Positions 9,632 through 18,041 of a DNA stretch of 64,000 nt are shown here, piece by piece. The translations under genes were made by a program, and so were the position numbers. The notes below the pieces were generated by a model, which had not been told where the DNA came from, did no database searches, and saw only the letters and a list, made by a program, of their open reading frames with translations. This DNA is from Devosia nitrariae (lineage in GTDB: Bacteria > Pseudomonadota > Alphaproteobacteria > Rhizobiales > Devosiaceae), in the NCBI RefSeq assembly GCF_030160115.1, contig NZ_BSNS01000020.1, forward strand, positions 372,001-436,000, given 5' to 3'. The first letter of the stretch is position 1. Each line of letters starts with the position of its first letter.

Positions 9632-10672
9632 TTATCCGATCGCGGTACCGGCCTGCCGGCTGTGAAACCCCGGCCTTGCGGGGGAGGCCGTCGTGTTGCG
9701 GATCACCAGGTGGGTATCCAGTACCAGTCGGGTATCTCCCGCCATATGGCCGTTCAGCATGTCGAGCAGCAGCCGGACGCCGGCACGCCCGGCTTCATCG
9801 GACCGGTTGGATACCGTGGTCAGCGAAGGGTAAGTCGCAGCGCCGAGGACGTCGTCGCAGCCAACCACCGAAAATTGGTCGGGGATGGATATGCCGCGTT
9901 CCGCCATGCCCGTCATGATGCCTTGCGCGGTCAGGTCGTCAAACGCGACCGCCGCCGTTGCCTTGCTGGCGAGGATCTCCGGCACAACCGCCCGGCCACT
10001 GTCGTAACTGGGGACATGCGGGCTCACCACATCCACCGCCATGTCATGGAGCCTGGCTGCAGACTTGAGCGCGTTGCGACGTTGGCGATTGGCCCATGAG
10101 CTCGAAGGACCGCTGACATAGATGATGTGCTTATGGCCCAGGTCCGCCAGGTGGTCGATAGCTTGTCGTACGCCCGTGGTGCTGTCGATGAGTACCCGTG
10201 GAATGCCCGCTACGTCCCGGTTGATCAGCGCCATGGGGCGGCGTTTGGCATGAAACACGATGCGTTCCGCGCTGAGACGCGATGCGACCAGAAGCAGACC
10301 CTCAACCTGGGTCACGAAACGATCGATCAACTTGTCTTCCTGCCGGGGATCCTCGTCGGAATTGCCCAGGAACACGCAGAAGTCCGAACGGTCCGCCTGA
10401 AGTTGCGCCGCGCGGATGAGCGGCGGAAAGAAGGGGTTCGCGACGTCCGAGACAATAAGCGCCAGGTTGCCGTGCCGCCCGGTGCTCAATGCCCGGGCGG
10501 TATGGTTGGGCACATAGCCCAGTTGCTGGGCGATCTTGACGATGCGGTCCACCGTTTCGGCCCCGAGGCGTTCCGGCTGGGTAAAGGCGCGCGACACCGT
10601 CGATTTCGAAACCCCCGCTGCCTTGGCCACGTCTGCCATGGTGTGGGTCTTCCCGCCGGCACCATGCTGCAT
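9632..10672 (-). CDS. LacI-family transcriptional regulator of the amino-sugar cluster
   Basis: 346 aa from an ATG preceded by AGAGG; a TTG five codons upstream is an alternative. The N-terminal helix-turn-helix TMADVAKAAGVSKSTVSRAF, then the hinge helix region (PNHTARALSTGRHGNL), then a periplasmic-binding-protein-like effector domain are all present. It is divergent from the nagB-like gene, and a perfect LacI-type palindrome lies between them. The same palindrome recurs before the sugar-binding protein gene at 14896. It most likely represses the cluster until an amino-sugar phosphate or related ligand accumulates; the effector is not identifiable from sequence. Confidence 0.9.
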   Translation of the reverse strand: MQHGAGGKTHTMADVAKAAGVSKSTVSRAFTQPERLGAETVDRIVKIAQQLGYVPNHTARALSTGRHGNLALIVSDVANPFFPPLIRAAQLQADRSDFCVFLGNSDEDPRQEDKLIDRFVTQVEGLLLVASRLSAERIVFHAKRRPMALINRDVAGIPRVLIDSTTGVRQAIDHLADLGHKHIIYVSGPSSSWANRQRRNALKSAARLHDMAVDVVSPHVPSYDSGRAVVPEILASKATAAVAFDDLTAQGIMTGMAERGISIPDQFSVVGCDDVLGAATYPSLTTVSNRSDEAGRAGVRLLLDMLNGHMAGDTRLVLDTHLVIRNTTASPARPGFHSRQAGTAIG

Positions 10673-10747
10673 GGCGGCACCTCTCAAAAAATGGCCTCGA
10701 AAGCTTTTCTCTCGTCAGCACCGACTTTGCAACCGACGCCACTTGAC

Positions 10748-10763
10748 GTGCAACCGGTTGCAC
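10748..10763. promoter_or_regulatory. LacI-type operator O1 with overlapping -35 element
   Basis: Perfect 16-bp palindrome gtgcaaccggttgcac with the central CG-rich core typical of LacI-family operators. A TTGACG hexamer at 10743-10748 overlaps its left edge and an AATAGT hexamer follows at 10766-10771, so binding would occlude the promoter reading toward the nagB-like gene. A second copy is at 14829-14842. Confidence 0.82.
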
Positions 10764-10827
10764 GAAATAGTTTCCGCGATTTCGAGTGCGCAGTCATTGG
10801 CGTCGTCACAAATGGAAGTAACCCGCA

Positions 10828-11610
10828 ATGAATAGTGTTCGTCTCGACCCGCAGCGTTCCGGTCGTCGTGTCGATAATTTGGAGATCAGGAGCTTCCCGG
10901 ATCGGCGAGCGATGGGCGACGCGGCGGCAGGCGACATTGCAGTCGAACTGCGTCGTCGGCTGGCGTCCCAGGCGGGTGTGCGCATGGTCTTCGCCTCGGC
11001 GCCGAGTCAGGCTGACGTATTGAATGCTCTGGTGCGCGCGCCGGGCATCGACTGGGCTCGCGTCACTGCGTTCCACATGGATGAATATATCGGCCTGCCC
11101 AAGGCAGCTCCGCAGCGCTTTGCCAACTGGCTGGACGCGTATGTTTTCGACCGTGTCCCTCTGGCGGCGGTCTACCGGATAGACCCGGGCGATAATCCTG
11201 CTGAGACCGCCCGGCAGTATGCCGAGCGCCTTGCGGCCGCTCCGATCGACATCGTCCAGCTCGGCATCGGCGTCAACGGACACATTGCCTTCAACGACCC
11301 GCCGGTCGCCGATTTTGCGGATCCCCTGGACGTCAAGGTGGTGGACCTCGACCTTGAATGCCGTCAGCAGCAGGTCGATGATGAGTGCTTCGAGGAGGTC
11401 TCGCAGGTGCCCGAGCAAGCCATTACACTGACCGTGCCGCGCCTTCTGCGGGCCGACAGACTGTTCTGCATGGTCCCCACACGCGCCAAGCGTGCGGCCG
11501 TCGATGCCGCACTCAATGGACCGGTCGCAACGTCCTGTCCGGCCTCGGTCCTGCGCCGGCATCCGGCCTGTACACTCTACCTCGATGCTGATTCCGACCC
11601 GGAGGTTTGA
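10828..11610 (+). CDS. glucosamine-6-phosphate deaminase/isomerase family protein (NagB-like)
   Basis: 260 aa, normal length for NagB/AgaI proteins. Diagnostic motifs: TAFHMDEYIGLP (active-site Asp region) and LGIGVNGHIAFNDPP, the phosphate-binding/catalytic loop. It should convert an amino-sugar 6-phosphate to a ketose phosphate plus ammonia in the cytoplasm. The first gene of the plus-strand operon, it sits behind operator O1, with a GGAGG sequence at its 3' end serving the next gene. Whether the substrate is glucosamine- or galactosamine-6-phosphate cannot be decided from sequence. Confidence 0.88.
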   Translation: MNSVRLDPQRSGRRVDNLEIRSFPDRRAMGDAAAGDIAVELRRRLASQAGVRMVFASAPSQADVLNALVRAPGIDWARVTAFHMDEYIGLPKAAPQRFANWLDAYVFDRVPLAAVYRIDPGDNPAETARQYAERLAAAPIDIVQLGIGVNGHIAFNDPPVADFADPLDVKVVDLDLECRQQQVDDECFEEVSQVPEQAITLTVPRLLRADRLFCMVPTRAKRAAVDAALNGPVATSCPASVLRRHPACTLYLDADSDPEV

Positions 11611-11615
11611 GAACT

Positions 11616-12383
11616 ATGAGCAGCCCCTCAGAAAGCCTCTGCCAAAGATATTTCAATGACGTCACCGCCCTTATGCAGCAGATCATGGACGAAGAGGGCG
11701 GCACGATCTCCTCGGCCGCCGACCGGATGGCCGAGCAGATCGCACAGGATCGGCTGGTTCACGTCTATGGTCCCGGCGGCCACTCGAACCTTGCCTCGCA
11801 GGAGATCTTCTTCCGTGCCGGGGGGCTGATGCATGTGAGCGCCATTCTGGACGAGGGCACATTGCTCTCCAATGGCGCACTGCGCTCCATGGCCATCGAA
11901 CGCACCCCAGGTTACGGCAAGATCGTCATTGGTGATCAGCGACTGGGGGCAGGGGATTTGCTGATCCTGGTCAATGCCTACGGTATCAACGCCGCGCTGA
12001 TCGACGCGGCGCTCGAGGCCAAGGCTCGCGGTGTGTTCCTTATCGGCGTGAGTTCGCGATCCCACGCCAGTGCGACCTCGCCGGATCACCCGGCGCGCCA
12101 TCCGAGCAAAGCCAACCTGCATGACCTGGTCGACATAGCCATCGACTGCAAGGTGCCGATCGGTGATGCACTGGTTGAGGTGCCGGACATGGGCGAGCGG
12201 ATCGGCGCCGTCTCCACCTTTGCCAACGCCTTCGCGCTCAATTGCCTGGTCATCGAGACTGTTGCCAGGCTCAGGGCCCGGGGAATCGAGCCTCCGGTCT
12301 GGCGCAGCGGCAATGCCCCAGGCGGTGATGAAGCCAATGCCCGGTTCATCTCCCGCTTCCATGACCGGGTGAGGAAGCTGTGA
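11616..12383 (+). CDS. SIS-domain phosphosugar-binding protein
   Basis: 255 aa from the ATG at 11616, which is preceded by GGAGG at 11601-11605; a TTG at 11607 is less likely. It is a SIS (sugar isomerase) fold protein of the UPF0309/phosphosugar-binding type. Seen are HVYGPGGHSNLASQEIFFRAG (phosphosugar loop) and DLLILVNAYGINAALID. It lies between NagB-like and NagA genes and overlaps nagA by 4 bases, so it probably acts on or binds an amino-sugar phosphate intermediate. The exact reaction is unknown. Confidence 0.8.
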   Translation: MSSPSESLCQRYFNDVTALMQQIMDEEGGTISSAADRMAEQIAQDRLVHVYGPGGHSNLASQEIFFRAGGLMHVSAILDEGTLLSNGALRSMAIERTPGYGKIVIGDQRLGAGDLLILVNAYGINAALIDAALEAKARGVFLIGVSSRSHASATSPDHPARHPSKANLHDLVDIAIDCKVPIGDALVEVPDMGERIGAVSTFANAFALNCLVIETVARLRARGIEPPVWRSGNAPGGDEANARFISRFHDRVRKL

Positions 12384-13525
12384 GTGGGCAGCTGACGGGA
12401 CGCTCCCCGCAGGACGGGAAGGGCATTCGCGTCAGCTTCGACGCCGGCGTGATCACTGTCATCGAGCCGGTGGACTATGATGGTGAGTACTTTATCGGTC
12501 CGGGGCTGGTGGACCTTCAGGTCAACGGCTATTTCGGGTTCGATCTCAACGATCACGCGCTGACGCCCGAGCGGGTGGGGCAATTGACCCGCAAGCTGTT
12601 CGAGCATGGCGTCACCACTTACCTGCCGACCCTCATCACCGCCTCGGAACAGTCCTTGATTGCGGCGCTTACGGCCAATGCTGCCGCGCGGGAGGCCGAT
12701 CCGTTGCTCGCGCGCGCGATACCAGGCGTCCACGTCGAGGGACCTTTCATTTCACCCCACGACGGCGCTCGTGGTGCCCATCCGAAGGACCAGGTCCGAG
12801 CTCCGGATCTGGCGGAGGTGGAGCGCTGGCAGGTTGCTTCGGGAGATCTGGTGCGGATCGTGACATTGTCGCCGCACTCGAACGAGGCAATCGAGTTGAC
12901 GCGAAGCCTCACCGCGATGGGCATTCACGTTGCTCTCGGCCATACCGAGGCGACGCCGGAGCAGATCCATGCGGCCGCCGAGGCCGGCGCCGTGCTCTCC
13001 ACACATCTGGGCAATGGTGCGCCGGCCCTGCTCCCCCGGCACCCCAATTTCATCTGGGCGCAACTGGCCGATGACCGGCTTACCGCCAGTTTCATTGCCG
13101 ATGGGCATCACCTGCCCGCCGATACGCTCAAGAGCATGTTGCGGGTGAAGGGATTGGGGCGCGCACTTCTGGTCTCAGACGTGGCCGCACCGGGCGGGCT
13201 CGAGCCTGGCATCTACGACCAGCCGATTGGCGGGCGGGTGCAGTTGTGGCCCGATGGCCGCCTGGGCACGCCGGGAACGCCATTCCTGGCCGGCGCCGCG
13301 CTTACTCTGGACTATTGCGTCGCCCGCGTGGCCGGCATGGCCGGACTTACTCTTGCCGAAGCGCTTGCACTCGCGACCACAGCGCCGGGGCGCTTCCTCG
13401 ACGGTCGAGGGCGGCTCGAGCTCGGGGCTGTGGCAGACCTCATCGTCTTTGGATGGCAACCGGGCGCGGACCGCCTCGACATCCGCACCACGGTTTCTGG
13501 AGGCGAGGTTGTATGGCAACATTGA
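12380..13525 (+). CDS. nagA: N-acetylglucosamine-6-phosphate deacetylase
   Basis: 381 aa starting at a GTG that overlaps the previous stop. An amidohydrolase-superfamily enzyme of the NagA type: GPGLVDLQVNGYFGFDLND (metal strand region), IPGVHVEGPFISPHDGARGAHP (catalytic Glu in VEGPF), ALGHTEATPEQI and THLGNGAP (metal His residues), FIADGHHLP, and LVSDVAAPGG with the catalytic Asp. It removes the acetyl group from GlcNAc-6-P (or GalNAc-6-P), supplying the NagB-like enzyme. The next gene starts inside its last codons. Confidence 0.93.
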   Translation: MSGQLTGRSPQDGKGIRVSFDAGVITVIEPVDYDGEYFIGPGLVDLQVNGYFGFDLNDHALTPERVGQLTRKLFEHGVTTYLPTLITASEQSLIAALTANAAAREADPLLARAIPGVHVEGPFISPHDGARGAHPKDQVRAPDLAEVERWQVASGDLVRIVTLSPHSNEAIELTRSLTAMGIHVALGHTEATPEQIHAAAEAGAVLSTHLGNGAPALLPRHPNFIWAQLADDRLTASFIADGHHLPADTLKSMLRVKGLGRALLVSDVAAPGGLEPGIYDQPIGGRVQLWPDGRLGTPGTPFLAGAALTLDYCVARVAGMAGLTLAEALALATTAPGRFLDGRGRLELGAVADLIVFGWQPGADRLDIRTTVSGGEVVWQH

Positions 13526-14787
13526 AGGCCGGCGCGGCCGCTGTCGATATCACCCCGCCGTCGGGACTGTTGCTGGCCGGTTTTGCCGCGCGCAGTCAGC
13601 CTTCCACAGGCGTACACGATCCGCTGACGGCGCGGGCACTCGTCATAGGTGACACGGCCATTGTGGTCGCCGATGTTATCGGTGTTCACCAAGGCTCCAG
13701 CGCGCGTATACGCCAACGCTGCGGCCTGCCTCCGGACAACGTCATCGTAACGGCAACCCACACCCACGGGGCGCCGCTGTCGATGCCCGAACGCCTGGGC
13801 GCGCAAGCAGACCCGCAGTTCTTGCAACAACTCGAAGATGGCTGCGTTGCCGCCATCCGCAGGGCAGCAGCTTCCGCCGTGCCCGCCGGCCTTGCGGCTG
13901 GCCTCGGCCCGGATCCGGATGTGGCGCGAAACCGCCGCCATGCCGACGGACCGCTTGACCGGAACCTGCCGGTGCTCAGGGTTTTCGCCGAGGACGGCCG
14001 GACAATCGCTGTGATGGCATCCTACGCCTGTCACCCCACGGTCCTGGGAGCCGACAACCGTCTCGTAACGGCCGACTATCCCGGCTATGTGCGCCAGGAG
14101 ATCGAAGCCGCCTTTCCCGGAGCCGTCGCCCTCTTTCTCATCGGCTGCGCCGGAGATGCAAATATCGGCCATGCGGCCAAGGCGTCCTGGACGGTCGCGG
14201 CCAACGAAACCCGCACGTTCGAGAACGCCGAACGACTTGGCCGGCGCATCGGCCGCGCGGCTATTGCCGCGGCAATAACGCCTGTGGAGGCAAAGGCCGT
14301 TGCATCCAATGGCATGATTGCCCTCGAGCTCGATCGCCCCGAAGGCGATCTGGAGGCGGCGGCACGTGCCTGGCAGGCTGAATTGGACGCCGGCGCCATG
14401 GTGCCGCGGTCCCTGTTGCTGCCCCACTGGATCGCTTGGGCAAAGGCCAATGCGCATGTGCCACCTGGCCGATGGCAGGGACGGGTAAGCGTTCTCGATT
14501 GGGGTGGGGTGGTGATCACCGCCATGCCTGGAGAGATATTCTCCCGTACCGGGCTCGACATCCGTGCCGCGTGCGGCGATCGCATAAGCTTCGTTCTTGC
14601 CTATGCCGACGATACGCCCGGCTATATCCCGCCGCGCGAGGAATATCCCTATGGGGGATACGAAGTGGATGAAGCACACCGTTTCATCGGCCTTCCCGGC
14701 CGGTTTGCGCCGGGTTCGGCCGAGGCGCTGGCTGAAAAGACGATAGAGCTGCTCGACAAAGCGTCACGTCGCGCGATTGCGCAATGA
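13513..14787 (+). CDS. neutral/alkaline non-lysosomal ceramidase-like hydrolase
   Basis: 424 aa from the ATG at 13513, 13 bases inside the 3' end of nagA. It opens with AAAVDITPPSGLLLAGFAAR, the usual start of neutral-ceramidase-like proteins, and has VTATHTHGAP, ASYACHPTVLG (catalytic Ser/zinc region in the family) and LIGCAGDANIG. No signal peptide is seen, unlike true secreted ceramidases, so in this operon it may cleave an N-acyl or amide bond in an imported amino-sugar compound (inference). Confidence 0.78.
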   Translation: MATLKAGAAAVDITPPSGLLLAGFAARSQPSTGVHDPLTARALVIGDTAIVVADVIGVHQGSSARIRQRCGLPPDNVIVTATHTHGAPLSMPERLGAQADPQFLQQLEDGCVAAIRRAAASAVPAGLAAGLGPDPDVARNRRHADGPLDRNLPVLRVFAEDGRTIAVMASYACHPTVLGADNRLVTADYPGYVRQEIEAAFPGAVALFLIGCAGDANIGHAAKASWTVAANETRTFENAERLGRRIGRAAIAAAITPVEAKAVASNGMIALELDRPEGDLEAAARAWQAELDAGAMVPRSLLLPHWIAWAKANAHVPPGRWQGRVSVLDWGGVVITAMPGEIFSRTGLDIRAACGDRISFVLAYADDTPGYIPPREEYPYGGYEVDEAHRFIGLPGRFAPGSAEALAEKTIELLDKASRRAIAQ

Positions 14788-14828
14788 AGTGGCATTAATT
14801 GCGCCAGTCTTCCTTCGATAGCTTGACA

Positions 14829-14842
14829 TGCAACCGGTTGCA
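14829..14842. promoter_or_regulatory. LacI-type operator O2 with TTGACA -35 element
   Basis: 14-bp palindrome tgcaaccggttgca, identical in its core to O1. A TTGACA hexamer (14823-14828) directly abuts it, the same geometry as at O1. No convincing -10 follows at the expected spacing. It lies 54 bases before the sugar-binding protein gene and suggests a second repressed promoter within the cluster. Confidence 0.78.
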
Positions 14843-14895
14843 CGAGAAGCTGAGTTTGCAAGGGAACAATCCGCCGTCATTAGAAGTGAGGGAAC

Positions 14896-16200
14896 ATGAC
14901 ACTGTCCAAGACGACTTCTCCAACTATTCGCCGCGCCCTTCTGCTGGGTTCGGCGGTTTCGGTTGCCTACGCCGCCAGCGCGTTGTCGGCTTGGGCGCAA
15001 ACCATCACTGTCTGGAGCGGCTATCCGGAGCTGGTGCCGTTTTACCAGCATGTCGCGGAATCGATGCGCGAAGAGTTTCCCGACATCACCGTCGAGGTGA
15101 ACGCCATCGCACTGCGCGAGCACGAACGCCGTGTCGCCTTGGGCATAACTTCGGGTGAATCGGCCGAGGTGCTGGAACTCGCGACCTCCATCGCCGCCCG
15201 CTATCTCGAGAACGGCCTGCTGAGCACGCCGCCCGAAGACGTGCAGGCCTTTGTCGGCGACACCGCGAATTTCGGCGCCTTCTTTGCCGATGCCGCCAGC
15301 TATGACGGCACCGTCTATGGTGTGCCGCTGTTCCGTGGCCAGAGCGCCGTCTACTACAACACCGACATGCTGGCGGCGGCTGGCCTCGAAGGTCCGCCCG
15401 CGACAATGGCCGAGTTCGATAGCTATGCCGAAAAGCTTACGCAACGCGACGGCAGCGGCAATCCGACCGTTTCGGGCTGGAGCCTGCGCCTGTCGGGTGG
15501 TGGCTCGGGGATCACCGAGAAGTTCGCCATCAACATGTTCCAGCACGGCGGCGAGATGCTCGCCTCTTCGGGCGATGGCATGTGGAAGTCCAGCTTTGCC
15601 ACCGACGCTGGTGTCGCAACGCTCAAGCAGTATCTGCATAACCTCTTCGAGACGCGTACGGTGACCGTGGAGATGCCCGCTGACGCCGAGGCGTTCGAGC
15701 GTGAGCAGACGGCAATGTTCATCCGCGAGTCCTGGGTGATCGGGGACATTGCGAGCAAGGCACCGGACCTGAACTACGACACCGGCACACTGCCGCGCGG
15801 CTCGATCGTCAGCTCGGTGCAACTCTATGTGGCGGCCGAGGGCGAACAGGCCGACGCCGCCTGGAGCTATATCCTGGCAACGCAAGAGCCTGAAAACCTG
15901 CTCTGGCTGTTGGACAATGTGGGCTGGCTGCCCAACCGCGCCGGCCTCGACTATTCCGAGATCATCGCCGCCAAGCCGGCGTTCGGCGCTTTCGTCGACT
16001 ATCCCGAGAGCTACGAGTTCTTCACCACCCCGGCGATCGGTCCGATCGACGAAGTCATGACCCGCGTTGCCGCGCTGCTGCAGGAAGCCTTTGCCAATCC
16101 GTCGCTCGCGGGCGACGATGCTGCCATCATGGGTGTGCTCGAGAACATCGACGCCGAAGTGAACGCTATCCTCTCGCGTGAAGGTTTGCTCGCCGAATAA
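14896..16200 (+). CDS. extracellular carbohydrate-binding protein of an ABC importer (family 1)
   Basis: 434 aa with a long signal peptide (RRALLLGSAVSVAYAASALSAWAQ region, cleavage near residue 35). The mature protein has the SBP_bac_1 pattern: ITVWSGYPELVPFY at the start, YGVPLFRGQSAVYYNTDML for the ligand hinge, and FIRESWVIGDIA. It binds a mono- or oligosaccharide in the periplasm and delivers it to the two permeases downstream. It is behind operator O2. A stem-loop follows the gene before the permeases. Confidence 0.92.
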   Translation: MTLSKTTSPTIRRALLLGSAVSVAYAASALSAWAQTITVWSGYPELVPFYQHVAESMREEFPDITVEVNAIALREHERRVALGITSGESAEVLELATSIAARYLENGLLSTPPEDVQAFVGDTANFGAFFADAASYDGTVYGVPLFRGQSAVYYNTDMLAAAGLEGPPATMAEFDSYAEKLTQRDGSGNPTVSGWSLRLSGGGSGITEKFAINMFQHGGEMLASSGDGMWKSSFATDAGVATLKQYLHNLFETRTVTVEMPADAEAFEREQTAMFIRESWVIGDIASKAPDLNYDTGTLPRGSIVSSVQLYVAAEGEQADAAWSYILATQEPENLLWLLDNVGWLPNRAGLDYSEIIAAKPAFGAFVDYPESYEFFTTPAIGPIDEVMTRVAALLQEAFANPSLAGDDAAIMGVLENIDAEVNAILSREGLLAE

Positions 16201-16219
16201 CGGCTCCACTCGGTCTCAA

Positions 16220-16247
16220 GCTTTCGGGGGCCTGTGCTCCCGAAAGC
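16220..16247 (+). other. intercistronic stem-loop after the binding-protein gene
   Basis: Nine-base perfect stem (gctttcggg with cccgaaagc) around a 10-base loop, with no T-run after it. In many binding-protein-dependent operons such a structure protects the upstream mRNA and attenuates the downstream permease genes, giving excess binding protein. That role is inferred from position. Confidence 0.6.
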
Positions 16248-16266
16248 CGTATTCAGGGAGACGTTC

Positions 16267-17154
16267 ATGCTCAAGCGCAAGCTCTGGCTTTTTTCGCTCG
16301 TTGCCATCCTGCCGGTTATGGCGATCTTTGCTTATGTGCGTGTCTATCCCATCTATGAAGTCCTGCGCCTCAGCCTCCACAAATGGGATATACTCTCTCG
16401 CAATAAACCTTTCATCGGTCTGGCCAATTTTGCCGAGCTGCTGCGGGACAGCCTCTTTCGTACCGCGCTGATCAACACGTCGATCATCGCCTTCGGGGTG
16501 CTGTTTATCACCGTGCCGCTGGCGCTGGTGATCGCAGCGCTCATTCATCACCGCACCCGGTCGCGTTTCGCCAGTTTCTATGAAACTTCGGTGTTCATTC
16601 CGCATGTCGTCTCGCTGGTGCCGGCCGCCATGGCCTGGAAGTGGATTTTCGATGCCCAGCTGGGTCCCCTCAATGCGCTCCTCGGCGTATTCGGTGTGGC
16701 GCCCAAGGCCTGGCTGTTCGATCCGGTCCTCTCCATCGTCAGCGTCATCATCCTCTGCTCCTGGCAGGCGCTCGGCTTTGCCGTGCTGATCTACCTTGTC
16801 GGTTTCAAGAACCTGCCGCGTTCTCTTTTCGAGGCGTCAAAGCTCGATGGCGCTTCGGGCATCCAGCAGTTCTGGTATGTCGCCGTGCCGCTCCTCAAGC
16901 CCATCACGCTCTACGTGTCCGTCGCGACACTCGTTTCGGCCTTCAACGTCTATGCGCAGGTTTATGTGCTGGCCTCGGACGCCCAGGGAGCACCGGGGCG
17001 CCAGGTGCGCGTGCTGGTGCTCGACATGCTCGAGAATACCTTCCGCAACTACCGCGTGGGCTATGCCGCGTCCGAGGCCGTCGTGTTGCTGGTCATCGTG
17101 CTGATCCTGACGGCGATCCAGTTCTCCCTCCTGCGCGAGAAGGGGACACGCTGA
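16267..17154 (+). CDS. ABC carbohydrate transporter permease (MalF/UgpA type)
   Basis: 295 aa from the ATG at 16267, chosen because a GGGAG sequence precedes it; the frame is open further upstream. Six membrane helices are apparent, and the EAA loop lies at LPRSLFEASKLDGASGIQQFW. Its stop overlaps the start of the partner permease (TGATG). It should heterodimerise with the following protein to form the sugar channel. Confidence 0.92.
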   Translation: MLKRKLWLFSLVAILPVMAIFAYVRVYPIYEVLRLSLHKWDILSRNKPFIGLANFAELLRDSLFRTALINTSIIAFGVLFITVPLALVIAALIHHRTRSRFASFYETSVFIPHVVSLVPAAMAWKWIFDAQLGPLNALLGVFGVAPKAWLFDPVLSIVSVIILCSWQALGFAVLIYLVGFKNLPRSLFEASKLDGASGIQQFWYVAVPLLKPITLYVSVATLVSAFNVYAQVYVLASDAQGAPGRQVRVLVLDMLENTFRNYRVGYAASEAVVLLVIVLILTAIQFSLLREKGTR

Positions 17155-18041
17155 TGATCGATGTTGCCGACGACACCGCTGTCGAGCCCGCTACCACAGG
17201 TGGTCCCGTAGGCCGCGCTAAACGGCGTCTCACCGATCTGGCGATCGACGTCGTGTTGACCGTCTTCGGTCTCCTTATGGTGCTGCCGCTGATCATGCTG
17301 GTGGCCAATGCCTTCAAGGCGCCGCAGGAACTGCTTGCCTGGCCGCCGACGCTCATACCCACCAAGCCGACAACGGAAAATATCACCGCCGTGCTCGGCG
17401 ACACGCCGCTTCTCACCTGGATATTCAACAGTTTCACTTTCGCAACGCTATCGGCCATCGCCATCTCGGCAACCTCGGCCATCGCGGGATACCTGCTTGC
17501 CAAATTTCCGTCGCGGACCATGAACGTGCTCTTTGCGATCGTCCTCGCCACCGCCATCGTGCCGTTCGAGGTCTATATGATCCCGCTCTATTTTCAGGCG
17601 CAGCAATTGGGCCTACTGAATTCCTTGCCAGGCATTCTCCTGGGCTATCTGGTGATGAGCTTTGGCATTTTCCTCGTGCGCCAGAACGTCATACACACCA
17701 TTCCCGATGAGCTTTTGGAGGCCGCCCGCATCGACGGAGCCGGCGAACTGTGGATATTCTGGCACGTGGTGCTTCCCTTGCTGCGCAGTGCGCTCGGGGC
17801 ACTCTTCGTGCTGGCGTTTTTCCAGGCATGGACTGCCTTCGCTTGGCCGCTGATCGTGTTGAGCACGGCCCAGAACTACACCATCGAGGTGGGCTTGGCC
17901 TTGTTCCAGACCGGCTTTACCGTGGATCTCGGGCGGCTCAGTGCTGCCTCCGCCATCGTTCTGGTTCCGTCCGTCACTCTGTTCGTCCTTCTGCGCCGCA
18001 ATTTCGTGGAAGGCGTTGCCAGTACAGGCCTTAAGGAATGA
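17154..18041 (+). CDS. ABC carbohydrate transporter permease (MalG/UgpE type)
   Basis: 295 aa from the ATG overlapping the previous stop. A long cytoplasmic N-terminus precedes the first helix (residues about 32-52); the EAA loop is IPDELLEAARIDGAGELWIFW. No ATPase gene is present anywhere in this cluster, so the transporter probably borrows a shared MsiK/UgpC-like ATPase encoded elsewhere. It overlaps the epimerase gene by 4 bases. Confidence 0.93.
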   Translation: MIDVADDTAVEPATTGGPVGRAKRRLTDLAIDVVLTVFGLLMVLPLIMLVANAFKAPQELLAWPPTLIPTKPTTENITAVLGDTPLLTWIFNSFTFATLSAIAISATSAIAGYLLAKFPSRTMNVLFAIVLATAIVPFEVYMIPLYFQAQQLGLLNSLPGILLGYLVMSFGIFLVRQNVIHTIPDELLEAARIDGAGELWIFWHVVLPLLRSALGALFVLAFFQAWTAFAWPLIVLSTAQNYTIEVGLALFQTGFTVDLGRLSAASAIVLVPSVTLFVLLRRNFVEGVASTGLKE

